From positions 372,001-436,000 of the forward strand of contig CP048721.1 in NCBI GenBank assembly GCA_022641835.1: a stretch of DNA of 64,000 nt, read 5' to 3'. The notes under the pieces are model-generated. The model was not told where the DNA came from. It saw nothing but the letters and a program-made list of their open reading frames with translations, and did not search any database. This DNA is from Petasospora fabianii. Its lineage: Eukaryota; Ascomycota; Saccharomycetes; Phaffomycetales; Wickerhamomycetaceae. A program made the position numbers and the translations under genes. Position 1 is the first letter of the stretch; every line of letters begins with the position of its first letter. Shown piece by piece: positions 19,879-29,173 of this stretch.

Positions 19879-20691
19879 TCAACGTCTGATGTGGTACCTG
19901 GCAGTTGCCCATCTATCAAACTCCTTCTTGTCATGCTTGTAAAGCATCATTGTAGCCCTAGCATCTTCCACGGAGGAGTGCTCAGCACCTTGAATATCCA
20001 GACCGAGGACCTCCTTGGCAAGCTTCTTCAAACCTGGTGTTTTGCCCTTGGCGAGCTTTCTGAAACCAGGGAACTTGGAAGTGTCTCTTATCATGGCCTT
20101 TGGATGTGACAGAAAAAGCGATTCAAGGTCGTGCTCAACAGCGTGACCGACAAGAATTCTGTCATCAAGAAGAGACGCAACCTCTTTCTGAGCAGTCTTG
20201 AAGTCAGTGGCATCCTTCATGTGTGCGGGTGTGACACCGGACACCCAAGTTCTCCAATCTGTAACCTTCTCGCGAGGTTTGACAAATTTATCGTACACTG
20301 TGTGCCCGTGGAAGTTAACCACTGAGACACGAGCAAGAGCAGATTCCATACCATCCGGTCCAACGCCCACAAACTCACAATCTATAGCGAGATATGTTCC
20401 CAATGTCTTCTTCTGTGCAGAGAGTTTGGCCTCCGTAAGTTCTACCTTCGGTAGCTCGTATGTCTTAGAAACATCATCCAGTGGGATATCGTTCTCTTCA
20501 GCCCACTTCTTAATGTCTTTGGGGTCTTTTAGAGATTGTTTCTTCTCGATGTCAGCTGTGATCTTGTTGATGATGCTCTTGGTCTTCTCAGAAGCTTTTT
20601 CCGCGGTAGACTTCTTTGACTTCGGCTTTTTCACTTTAGTCTTATTCTTAAGTTTGAGCCAGTTCTGGCCCGGCTTGAGGAGAGGACCCAT
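19879..20691 (-). CDS. REX4: RNA exonuclease 4, DEDDh family
   Basis: A 270-residue exonuclease. The first 50 residues are Lys-rich, as in nucleolar proteins. The DEDDh motifs are complete: Asp104 and Glu106 in [14 protein letters not shown], Asp188 in [11 protein letters not shown], and His238 and Asp243 in [14 protein letters not shown]. The GPDG extension and the position near the end of the protein are typical of Rex4/ISG20-like enzymes, and length is close to yeast Rex4 (289). In yeast it takes part in pre-rRNA processing, influencing the balance of the 5.8S forms. It is transcribed toward the AVO1 end, with about 110 bp between the stops. Confidence 0.93.
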   Translation of the reverse strand: MGPLLKPGQNWLKLKNKTKVKKPKSKKSTAEKASEKTKSIINKITADIEKKQSLKDPKDIKKWAEENDIPLDDVSKTYELPKVELTEAKLSAQKKTLGTYLAIDCEFVGVGPDGMESALARVSVVNFHGHTVYDKFVKPREKVTDWRTWVSGVTPAHMKDATDFKTAQKEVASLLDDRILVGHAVEHDLESLFLSHPKAMIRDTSKFPGFRKLAKGKTPGLKKLAKEVLGLDIQGAEHSSVEDARATMMLYKHDKKEFDRWATARYHIRR

Positions 20692-21117
20692 GATCAGCTT
20701 AATGGGCTTTTGTAGTGGGTGAACTCCTAAGATGGGGCCTGTAGAGAAACATCATGCACGGTCCACCTAATTTTTTTTTCTTAGCAGCATAAATTGTGCA
20801 GGGCCACGACTGGCGGCTCATCAGCCGCCAGATCACGATCAAAATCACACTGCTAACTGCTACTCAACCAAACCAGGTGGACTACGTGATCCAAATAAAT
20901 CATTATCTAAACATGTTAGTTAAATCATAGGATAACTAGGTTCAAGCTGCATATACGCAGGAACGTATCAAGCAGACCTTTGGGTCGTAACAGACATTAA
21001 CAAATGCATGAGTCAGTAAACAAAACAGCACGAAAGCAGGTTGAAAGAGTCAATATATGTGTGTAGTGTAGTGTAATCTAGTGTAATGAAGTAGGGCGTA
21101 AGTGGGGAGCTTATCAA
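20692..21117. other. Region between REX4 and IRA2
   Basis: About 425 bp with the REX4 promoter and the end of IRA2. It contains a T-run at 20770-20779, a perfect hairpin at 20810-20831 and A+T-rich sequence after it. No coding frame. Confidence 0.45.
20810..20831. repeat. Perfect GC-rich hairpin
   Basis: CTGGCGGCT, a 4-base CATC spacer, then AGCCGCCAG: a 9-bp perfect inverted repeat about 120 bp upstream of REX4. The half-site CTGGCGGCT is not a motif I can assign; it may be a binding site for a dimeric regulator or chance. Confidence 0.6.
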
Positions 21118-24100
21118 TCAGCGAATCATACGCAAAATGACTGGTTTGATCATGAAGCCACGCTGAGCTTTCTCAGCACTGCTCATCGACGATGCATCAG
21201 ATGGTGTTTGGTCCTCTTTTATACCGTTCATGTCATAACGGTCAATGAGACCATTGAGAATGGCCAAATTCTTCTCAAAATCGTTGTACTCCGGCATCAC
21301 ATTAGCAATGGCGCTGATGTCAAAGATTTCAGCCAACACATCCATTGGAGCAGTCGAGCTGATGATCATATTTCTCAAGGTCGGTCTGATCAATGGGTAG
21401 AGTCTGATGAACATCTGAGGCGACTTCTGACCAAGGAGTTTGTAGAATGCAAGGAAACGAAGCATGGTCTTCTCGTTGCATGTTCCAGTATTGAAGTAAA
21501 GAGAAGCCTGGTAAAAAGTCAGGTAAGCAGCATCAGAACCACTAAGCATGAATTCCAGGAGGAGCATTGGAACATGAACTTGCTCACTGAGCACAAGGTA
21601 CTCACCGGCATAGTCAATATCGTTAAGCACAGAGCGAACTTCAGTAGGCTTCATGACAATGAAAAGGAAGAACAAGTAACAGAATGAGCTGTTGTCAAAC
21701 TCACGACCAACGAAGGAGGCATTCATCATCTCATTCATAAATCTCACCTGGAAGAAGGTTCTCAAGGAGGTGATGGCCATGACTTTAGCGTATGGAAGTT
21801 GTAGGCCATTCACCGCAAAGTAGAGTAATACCTGATCGAAGTTCTTCTCGTTGATAACAATTTGGTTAACAGTCTCAATCTTCTCAAGCATATCACCGAA
21901 TAGAGACTTGCCCTTCATCAAGGTTCCAATTACATCCGCATTGATGAACTTTTCCTTGATGTTCATGGTCTCTAATACACTTACAATGAACTTCAATCCA
22001 CCTTGGAAAAGAGCAGTGTGCTTAGAGTGAGTGATAACGATCGACAGCCAGAACATCTTGGAGAATAGTGTGGACTCCTCCAACAAGCCTTCGCTGATTT
22101 TTCCCAATGCGAAGATGGTGCAAATGGCCAAGTATTTGTACTTTGGATCATCTGGAGACTCTGCGGACATCTCAGCAACGTACTCGAGAACGGTACGAAC
22201 AAGCTCATCTGAAACACCACCCTTAGACAAGATACCAAGGAGCACTAACGCTCTACCTCTAAGGACAGAATCGGGTTTGCAAACAGCGTCAAGAGCATAT
22301 CTGTTCCATCTGGTGATCCAGATAGGCTTGTTATTTTCACCTGCAAGCTCTATCACTTCGAGTAAAGATGCAACCAATGACTCCGTTGTAGTGATTCTGT
22401 TGGTAAATTTGGAAATCTCAGTCTCGAAGCTGTCAGGGCTATCTCTGTTAAGGCCGAACAACAATCTGGATCTATGGGAGGTAAAGTGTTCCACAGTTGT
22501 GAAAATAATTGCCCTAGACTCTTGTGGAAGTGATTTTTTGGCCAAGAATGATTGAACAACATTGAGCAAAAGCTGGTGACAAGCAACCCGCAAGTTGAGA
22601 GGACCAACGTCAACGAGAATGGTGATTATATGGAACACATCAGGAAGGAACATCTCTGCAAAGGTGTAGGAATCAAAGAAGAGAGAGACTGCCAGGTTGG
22701 TCAGAACAGTAATCTCAGTCCATGTACTGTGGGACTCTAAACTGTATCTGCCATCCGCATTCGGGAAGGGGATGTGGGTTACCTCTCTCAGTCTCTTGAT
22801 AACGTAACCACAGATCTCAACAGTTGGGGTGGAAGATAACAGTGAAATACTAGTCAGCCAATCCTTGCCCTCGGCCTCACGGTCAACAGCGTTGAGCACA
22901 ATCTCATCAACAAGAATTTCACTTAGCCTGTCTTCAAGACAGATCTTGGAGAAAATCCGCATAGAGAAGGCACTCAAGAACGTACTGTCTTTGGTGGAGA
23001 CACTCAAGAGATTTCTGATAATCTCAGCGACAAAGCCCTTACCATTCTCGTCATCAGTTTTGAAAACGTGCTCATAAAGATTGGAAATCCAGGGAGAAAC
23101 GTAGAGAATCGCAGATAGACGCTGACGAGGTGTGATGTTGTTGTTGAAGACATCGAAGAAGGACTTGATGAGCTCACCGGTGACCTCTGGCATGGTCTGA
23201 GCAAGCTTTTCAGACACGGCAACAACAAAGGAATTGTTATCTCTTGGGAAATACACCTCGTGCAGTTGAGCAAGGTCTCTTCCAATGTCAAGATGAAAGT
23301 GTTTCTGACAAGCAGCAAGAAGATTAAAAGAGATGGATCTCACCTCGTGAGAAGATGAAGTCAAACCAAGGAAAATAACATTGAACAACTGACCAAGCAT
23401 ATCCTCCACAGAGTCTTTCAAATGAGCCTCGGCGGAATTTTGCTGGACTGAGCCCAAAGGTCTGATCTTGGTGAAGTACAGCAGTCTCATGATCTCCAAG
23501 AATTTAGGAGATGACAGAATGATCTTTTTGCCATCCTTGAATGTGATTGTCATCTCATTTGGAACAGTCGTAGTTTCAGTTGCAGCAACGCTGGAAATGT
23601 TCTCAAGCTTGAAAGAATCACTGAGTCTGATTTCCTTCAACTGGCCCCTAACTTTGACGCGGCGCGGACTCGTAGGGGATATCTGCATGAATTCGTTACC
23701 AATCTTCAAGCTAACAGGCTCAAATCTTCCTTGTGATTCCACATAGATCGACACATCAGTGAACTTGACCCTGACATCATTGTATATGCGAACACTTTGA
23801 GTTGAGAGGCCAAGATTCATGATACTCTTTCTGTCTTCCATGGCAGAAATGAATGAGAACTTCTCTGAACCAATGGCCTGGAATGTGGTGCCAGTTTTGA
23901 GAGAGTCAAGCAGAGGATCAACAAGGCCCGATGACACGTTGTAGTAGATCACTCCTTGGCAGTTATCACGCAACTGCTGAGGAGCAAAGTTACCTAGCAT
24001 CGTCATCATCTGTCTTGGGAAAAGCAAGCTGCCGTCATTTCCGGTACAGTCAACCACGAAGTAGAACTTCTGGTCCCAAATTTTTGAGCAGACTTGAATG

Positions 24101-27100
24101 AATCTGTAAAGAAGTAACTCGTCGTCAGCGTTCTTCACCTTTTCGTACTCAGAATACGAAAATACCATGAGGTGGGAGCCATCCTGGTTGAAAGCATTAT
24201 GTACGAATGGGCAGTTGACTAAAGAACCGAGGTCCCGGAGTGAATACTTGTTCATGAACTCGTACAACTCTGGATTAGCCTCTGGGGTAATGGATGGTGG
24301 CATCTCATAACCGAAGGCCATAGTTGGCTGTCCCGCAAGTCCGAAAAAGTGATCGACACGCTCAGACAAAGACTTGAAGAACAAAATATCGTCAGTGTTC
24401 GTAGACTGCTTGATATACTCATCTCTGATGATGTCCCAATGATCGTAGATATAGGCATGGAAGTAATTGTAGTCGCCTTCACTGACGCTAGAGAGAGGCG
24501 TAGCTTCGATTTTGGCGTTCTCAGGAATCACAGTGAGATCATCAAGGAAGTCAGTGATTTTCTGATTCAGCTCGGCAAGCTCATCTTCACGGGACTTCAG
24601 CAGTGGCCATCTCAAAGATGAGATTGTACCATTAGCCATGTTTTGGAGAACCTTAGCAAGCAGTAAATACTTTCTTTGAGTCTGACGGTTGGAAGAGTCA
24701 ACAACCCTTTCACTATCTGGTGTAACAATTGCAGGGCAGAAGAATCTCAAGAAAATGAAAGAGCCAACAGCAATGAGTCTGGAATTAGCGAACTTCTGGT
24801 CCACGGCCTCCGAGATACGTTTACAAACGTATCTAAACTCAATTGGAACCGACGATTTGGAGGAGATGATAACATTCACCAACTTATTAAGGAAGTACAT
24901 GAAGTTGGTCAAATTCTGCTGGGCATCTGGGTCATCAGGATCAATCTTCTCAACTTCGAACTCAACCTCAGAATCTCTGATCTGTGTCAAGAGAGGTCTC
25001 AGTGTAGAGATCAAGTAGTTGTGACCAATGCTTCTACCGAAGGCAGACAACGAACGAGAAGCAAACGAGTTTCTTCTCAAAATATCAGAATACTTCATAG
25101 CTGACAAGATCTCATCATTAACTAACTGGGCGACCATTTGGCCAGACTGGTTCATACTGGCTGCCAAAGAAAGAGCAATAGAGGCAAGTGCAGGGGCCTC
25201 GTTCGTTGGACATGAGACGGTGATGGCACGTAGAAGCGACGGACGAGCCATGACCAATTCGAAGATCTCGACAAGGAAGCTGGACTTATCTGCACCGGCA
25301 GTGGTCTTGCCCAAGGCAGAGTAACTTTCGACAATACTAACAAACACCTTTAGGAACGATACTCTGATTGCCAAGTTGGTATAGTAACCGATTGGAAGAG
25401 CGTATGACAGGCCGACATCGACATTTGACTTCAGCAAGTTGGTCAAACACACAACAATATTCTCAGAAACGGTGGTGACCTTGTGTCTCACAGAAACAGG
25501 GAAACTCTCAACGTCACTAAATCTTTCGAGAGCTCTAAGGAACGTGTTGAAATAGATGCTGAACAAGCTCGACTTGGAGAACTTGAGTTCACGCTCGTTC
25601 AAGACCTGTGGTGCTTCCAAGAGCAGACCATCCAACAGAGAAGCAAGGGCCTTAACACTCTCAATAGCAACATCAATGTAGATAAACTCAAATTCCTTGG
25701 TCACATGTGAGTGCTGCTTGGCATGATCAGCATCTCTGCAGGAGCATGTGGAGTTCACAGCATTCTCAAACCAGCTGTAGACATGTCTGAGGAACTTGTT
25801 TCTAACCTTGAAAGCGTTGCTGATGACAAGCTTCTTTGTATGCTGCTCGAGTTTGGAGAACAAACCAGACATTCTGATTCTCAACTTAAGGATTGTGAGA
25901 CTCTCAACAGTGTTACTCTCAACCATAATAGACAGTTTCTCAACGTACTGGAGAATCGGAATAGAGACACTGAAGACGACAAGTTCATCACCGTTCGCCA
26001 GCACGGACTTCAACAGTGTAATAGCATGTTCAACAATGATCAAGTCCTTCTGAGTCAAAGCATCTCGTCTAGCAGTGAGATCGTCAATAATACTGGCGAG
26101 AGAGTTGATGATTCTTGGGTAAATCTTTTGGTCAGCCTCAGAAGCCAAGATCTCCTTAGCATTCTCTCGAGTAACCAAGTCATCATCACCAAGCATAACA
26201 AACTGTTGGTTGATGAAGGAATCAATCTTTTCATTAATATCCTCTCTGATCTCTGCAGTGAACGCATCAGACTCTGGCATACTGACATCGGTGAACACAC
26301 CAGAGATAGCAGCCAGACAACCGGCATAGTTTCTGAAGTTGGAGAGTTCGGTAGGAGTGAGTTCATCGTAGTCAGAGTTGGCAAACTGGAACCATCTGTC
26401 GTAGAGTCTGTACCAGAAGTTGATGATTGCAGATGTCGGTGTCTTGACCTTCAACAAGAACTTCCTCACATTCTTCTGCAATGCAACCTGCCCAGTGATG
26501 AGGCTTGTATCGCTTGCAATGGCCTGATAAAGGTCACGATTGTAGACGAAGCGAGCATCCTGATGCTCGAAGCCAATTATAATGGCCCTGAAAGCTCTTT
26601 TCATCAAGCTGTATGTCTCAATCTGTGGAGTCGAAAGACATATAAGAGCAGCCTCTTCAATGTACGAGCGGAGCTCTATGAGCTCAATCTCACAAGATCT
26701 CACCTCCTCAAAGTACGAGTAGTTCTCAAGTGTGGTGTAAAGAGCAATACGATACTCAATTGCCTTCACAAAGTACTCCAAGATGTCTCTTCTTCGTGTT
26801 ACAGATGCACTCGTATTAGCAATGAACTGAGCCAAGGTGTACGTGAGCAAAGCTGAACCAATCAAGGCACTAAAGACAGCATCAGCAGTGTCTGGGATGG
26901 ACTGCACAGAGCAGAAGGCACGGATGAAATGTTTGGCAGCCTGCACAAGCTTGATACTGCTGTCCTTGAGAGCAATTGCAATAGGATCCAAAAGTTCATC
27001 AATATGGGCCAGCACAGTCTTGACCTTCTGCTGGACTGGATCCTGGGTGAAGGAGTAAAAGTAGGCTGACGGAGACTTTGTGAACAGCTCCAAAGCATTG

Positions 27101-29091
27101 ATCATAACGTCACGAGAAAGCTGTGAGATGTTGGCGTCGTCCTTCAATCCTTTCACATCATCAGATGGGGCTTGTGAGCTCTGAACCGGGACATGACTCA
27201 AGGAATGGTGGTGTTTCAGTAGGTTCTTGGCTGTGTCCTTGAACTTGTCAGCCTTTGGAGTTGATGCGGAGTTGTTCGAAGATGGCGTTGATGTTCTCTG
27301 GGCGGATTCAATACCGACAAGTTGCTTGTTCGAGCTGTAATGGTCAAAGCTCGAAGCAGATGATGCAGTCTTACCAAGACTAGCGTCATCATCGTCGAGA
27401 AGAGATGGGTCATAGGAGTTCGACTTGACAAGTACACCGACTCTGATCAACACTTTTCTCAAAGCCAGATACATTTTCATCATGAGAGTGTGGTTGGCAT
27501 TACTGAAAGATGTCGAGGCTGTCAGCATCTTCAAAATTGAGCAAGTAATGTTCAAGGTCTCAAGAGGTGTTGACTCATCGTTCAAGATGTCAATCAAGAC
27601 TGGGGCAGACTCCTTTGGCTTGAGCATGCATATACTGGTAAAGTAGTTCATTCTCATTTTGTGCATAATCTGCAACTCCGTAGCCGTACCATTGCAAATG
27701 AGCGGAGATGGCTTGCTGGTAATGATTGGAACAACAGCTCTAGCAACGAGATCGTAGTGAGCATGAGTGAACTCAACAGCTGGGTTCTGTGGATCCAGCG
27801 GGTGGACACAAGCAGCGATACGAGCGATTGAGACCATGAAATCCACGGACTCCAACACTGCAGTATTTTCAGAAGGATCTTTAGAACTCTGCTGTTCTAA
27901 GGTTTTGAGAACCTGTGATACCACCTTCTGCTTCTTGTTACCAGTGAATCCACCAGTGAGCTTTTTGAAAGCCTTCTTCTTTGTTTCAACACCCATGGCA
28001 CTGTCAAGGCCTGTTGATGTTAAGCACAGAAGGACAGCCATAAACTTGAGTGATGCCTTGATTGGTCTCATCGGTTGGGCTGCTCTTGGACCTGAAGCGG
28101 TCATGTCTGGCATTTGACTCAGCTCGTCAAGCAACGATTCAGCTTCAGCAGAAACGTTTGATTCAGGCCGCGTACAGTTAAGGAACTGTTGTGGTCGTGA
28201 AGAGACCCATACCCTCAATGACTTGAGGAAGAATGAAAGTACCAACTGGCGATATGAGGCCTTCTTCACGCTATTGATGATGACACGAATCTGCTTGAGA
28301 TATCGATACAGATAAGCTTCATCCAAATAGACAGATGAGAACAACTCGAGATATGGAGCAAAGTCACCATCATTGCTAATGTTGTGCTTGAGAACAGTAA
28401 GCTTGGACACTGTGAACTCAAAGAAGTCAGCCGGATTGGAAGCGGCAAGGAACCTCGTAATGGCAGCACAGTTGGCATCGATCTCTTCAAAGATTGGTCT
28501 GGTTGAAGGATCCTCAAAAATGCTGGAAGAGGTGATGATTTTACCGTTGATGAGAGAGAGCTCTTGTGTGAGTGCTGTGATGGACTTGAATCTTGACACA
28601 AGAAGAATGGCCTTCTTTGCAACGGCAGAGCTGAGTTGATCTGGCTGGACGGTGTGGTATGCAGAGTTCTCACTACCAATCCCCAAGTTAACAACAGACG
28701 TGATGGACTGAAGAGACTGGTTTGAGTCAATGGATGCCTTTCTTTGATGTGGTTCCTTGGAGTCCCAGTGCACTTTGCAGAGATCTGAGAGAAGTCTGAG
28801 AGTGATAAGAATGGAGGACAAGCTTTCAACCGATCTCTGCTTGAGGATGAGATAGTTGTCAAGAACGTTGATCTTGTCGAGAACCATCGATGCTGTCTTG
28901 ACAATCTCCTCGTGTATGTGAGACGACGCCATGTTTATAAGGGCCTTTCTTGCACTCAAGAAGAGCTGTGACTCTTCAACTTCAACCATGCTCATACGAG
29001 ACTCGTGAGGGAGGAGCTCATAGATCTTGGCAAAGATGTGGCATACCACGCTGCTATCCTCAAGTGTAATATTTTCAGGAAGGAAGGACAT
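21118..29091 (-). CDS. IRA2: Ras GTPase-activating protein Ira1/Ira2 (neurofibromin)
   Basis: A 2657-residue RasGAP of the neurofibromin family, a negative regulator of Ras-cAMP-PKA signalling. Helical repeats fill most of the protein. The GAP domain lies near 1330-1530: LRRNSFASRS (arginine-finger region, about 1337, aligning with FRGNSLAS of neurofibromin) and the RasGAP signature FLRFFCPAIVTP (about 1452). A Sec14/CRAL-TRIO and PH-like pair follows around 1600-1850 (HLMVFSYSEYEKVKN, then FYFVVDCTGNDG). Length is close to yeast Ira1 (3092) and Ira2 (3079), allowing for shorter ends. I cannot tell Ira1 from Ira2; many yeasts have a single copy, for which IRA2 is the customary name. I use the ATG at 29091, although the frame stays open 20 codons upstream from a TTG. 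Confidence 0.94.
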   Translation of the reverse strand: MSFLPENITLEDSSVVCHIFAKIYELLPHESRMSMVEVEESQLFLSARKALINMASSHIHEEIVKTASMVLDKINVLDNYLILKQRSVESLSSILITLRLLSDLCKVHWDSKEPHQRKASIDSNQSLQSITSVVNLGIGSENSAYHTVQPDQLSSAVAKKAILLVSRFKSITALTQELSLINGKIITSSSIFEDPSTRPIFEEIDANCAAITRFLAASNPADFFEFTVSKLTVLKHNISNDGDFAPYLELFSSVYLDEAYLYRYLKQIRVIINSVKKASYRQLVLSFFLKSLRVWVSSRPQQFLNCTRPESNVSAEAESLLDELSQMPDMTASGPRAAQPMRPIKASLKFMAVLLCLTSTGLDSAMGVETKKKAFKKLTGGFTGNKKQKVVSQVLKTLEQQSSKDPSENTAVLESVDFMVSIARIAACVHPLDPQNPAVEFTHAHYDLVARAVVPIITSKPSPLICNGTATELQIMHKMRMNYFTSICMLKPKESAPVLIDILNDESTPLETLNITCSILKMLTASTSFSNANHTLMMKMYLALRKVLIRVGVLVKSNSYDPSLLDDDDASLGKTASSASSFDHYSSNKQLVGIESAQRTSTPSSNNSASTPKADKFKDTAKNLLKHHHSLSHVPVQSSQAPSDDVKGLKDDANISQLSRDVMINALELFTKSPSAYFYSFTQDPVQQKVKTVLAHIDELLDPIAIALKDSSIKLVQAAKHFIRAFCSVQSIPDTADAVFSALIGSALLTYTLAQFIANTSASVTRRRDILEYFVKAIEYRIALYTTLENYSYFEEVRSCEIELIELRSYIEEAALICLSTPQIETYSLMKRAFRAIIIGFEHQDARFVYNRDLYQAIASDTSLITGQVALQKNVRKFLLKVKTPTSAIINFWYRLYDRWFQFANSDYDELTPTELSNFRNYAGCLAAISGVFTDVSMPESDAFTAEIREDINEKIDSFINQQFVMLGDDDLVTRENAKEILASEADQKIYPRIINSLASIIDDLTARRDALTQKDLIIVEHAITLLKSVLANGDELVVFSVSIPILQYVEKLSIMVESNTVESLTILKLRIRMSGLFSKLEQHTKKLVISNAFKVRNKFLRHVYSWFENAVNSTCSCRDADHAKQHSHVTKEFEFIYIDVAIESVKALASLLDGLLLEAPQVLNERELKFSKSSLFSIYFNTFLRALERFSDVESFPVSVRHKVTTVSENIVVCLTNLLKSNVDVGLSYALPIGYYTNLAIRVSFLKVFVSIVESYSALGKTTAGADKSSFLVEIFELVMARPSLLRAITVSCPTNEAPALASIALSLAASMNQSGQMVAQLVNDEILSAMKYSDILRRNSFASRSLSAFGRSIGHNYLISTLRPLLTQIRDSEVEFEVEKIDPDDPDAQQNLTNFMYFLNKLVNVIISSKSSVPIEFRYVCKRISEAVDQKFANSRLIAVGSFIFLRFFCPAIVTPDSERVVDSSNRQTQRKYLLLAKVLQNMANGTISSLRWPLLKSREDELAELNQKITDFLDDLTVIPENAKIEATPLSSVSEGDYNYFHAYIYDHWDIIRDEYIKQSTNTDDILFFKSLSERVDHFFGLAGQPTMAFGYEMPPSITPEANPELYEFMNKYSLRDLGSLVNCPFVHNAFNQDGSHLMVFSYSEYEKVKNADDELLLYRFIQVCSKIWDQKFYFVVDCTGNDGSLLFPRQMMTMLGNFAPQQLRDNCQGVIYYNVSSGLVDPLLDSLKTGTTFQAIGSEKFSFISAMEDRKSIMNLGLSTQSVRIYNDVRVKFTDVSIYVESQGRFEPVSLKIGNEFMQISPTSPRRVKVRGQLKEIRLSDSFKLENISSVAATETTTVPNEMTITFKDGKKIILSSPKFLEIMRLLYFTKIRPLGSVQQNSAEAHLKDSVEDMLGQLFNVIFLGLTSSSHEVRSISFNLLAACQKHFHLDIGRDLAQLHEVYFPRDNNSFVVAVSEKLAQTMPEVTGELIKSFFDVFNNNITPRQRLSAILYVSPWISNLYEHVFKTDDENGKGFVAEIIRNLLSVSTKDSTFLSAFSMRIFSKICLEDRLSEILVDEIVLNAVDREAEGKDWLTSISLLSSTPTVEICGYVIKRLREVTHIPFPNADGRYSLESHSTWTEITVLTNLAVSLFFDSYTFAEMFLPDVFHIITILVDVGPLNLRVACHQLLLNVVQSFLAKKSLPQESRAIIFTTVEHFTSHRSRLLFGLNRDSPDSFETEISKFTNRITTTESLVASLLEVIELAGENNKPIWITRWNRYALDAVCKPDSVLRGRALVLLGILSKGGVSDELVRTVLEYVAEMSAESPDDPKYKYLAICTIFALGKISEGLLEESTLFSKMFWLSIVITHSKHTALFQGGLKFIVSVLETMNIKEKFINADVIGTLMKGKSLFGDMLEKIETVNQIVINEKNFDQVLLYFAVNGLQLPYAKVMAITSLRTFFQVRFMNEMMNASFVGREFDNSSFCYLFFLFIVMKPTEVRSVLNDIDYAGEYLVLSEQVHVPMLLLEFMLSGSDAAYLTFYQASLYFNTGTCNEKTMLRFLAFYKLLGQKSPQMFIRLYPLIRPTLRNMIISSTAPMDVLAEIFDISAIANVMPEYNDFEKNLAILNGLIDRYDMNGIKEDQTPSDASSMSSAEKAQRGFMIKPVILRMIR

Positions 29092-29152
29092 GGCGAGTGG
29101 CAGATGGTAGATGGCGATGGGTGAGGTTGTGTGTGTATGTTGTGAGGACAAG

Positions 29153-29173
29153 TAAGGAAGGAAGGAAGGAAAG
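29153..29173. repeat. AAGG microsatellite
   Basis: Four to five copies of the tetranucleotide AAGG, immediately upstream of the IRA2 start. Confidence 0.8.

Noticed and set aside
25711-26856. A 381-codon plus-strand frame opposite IRA2
   Set aside because: It lies wholly inside the IRA2 coding region on the other strand, and the translation has no family resemblance. A mirror of the codon pattern explains its openness.
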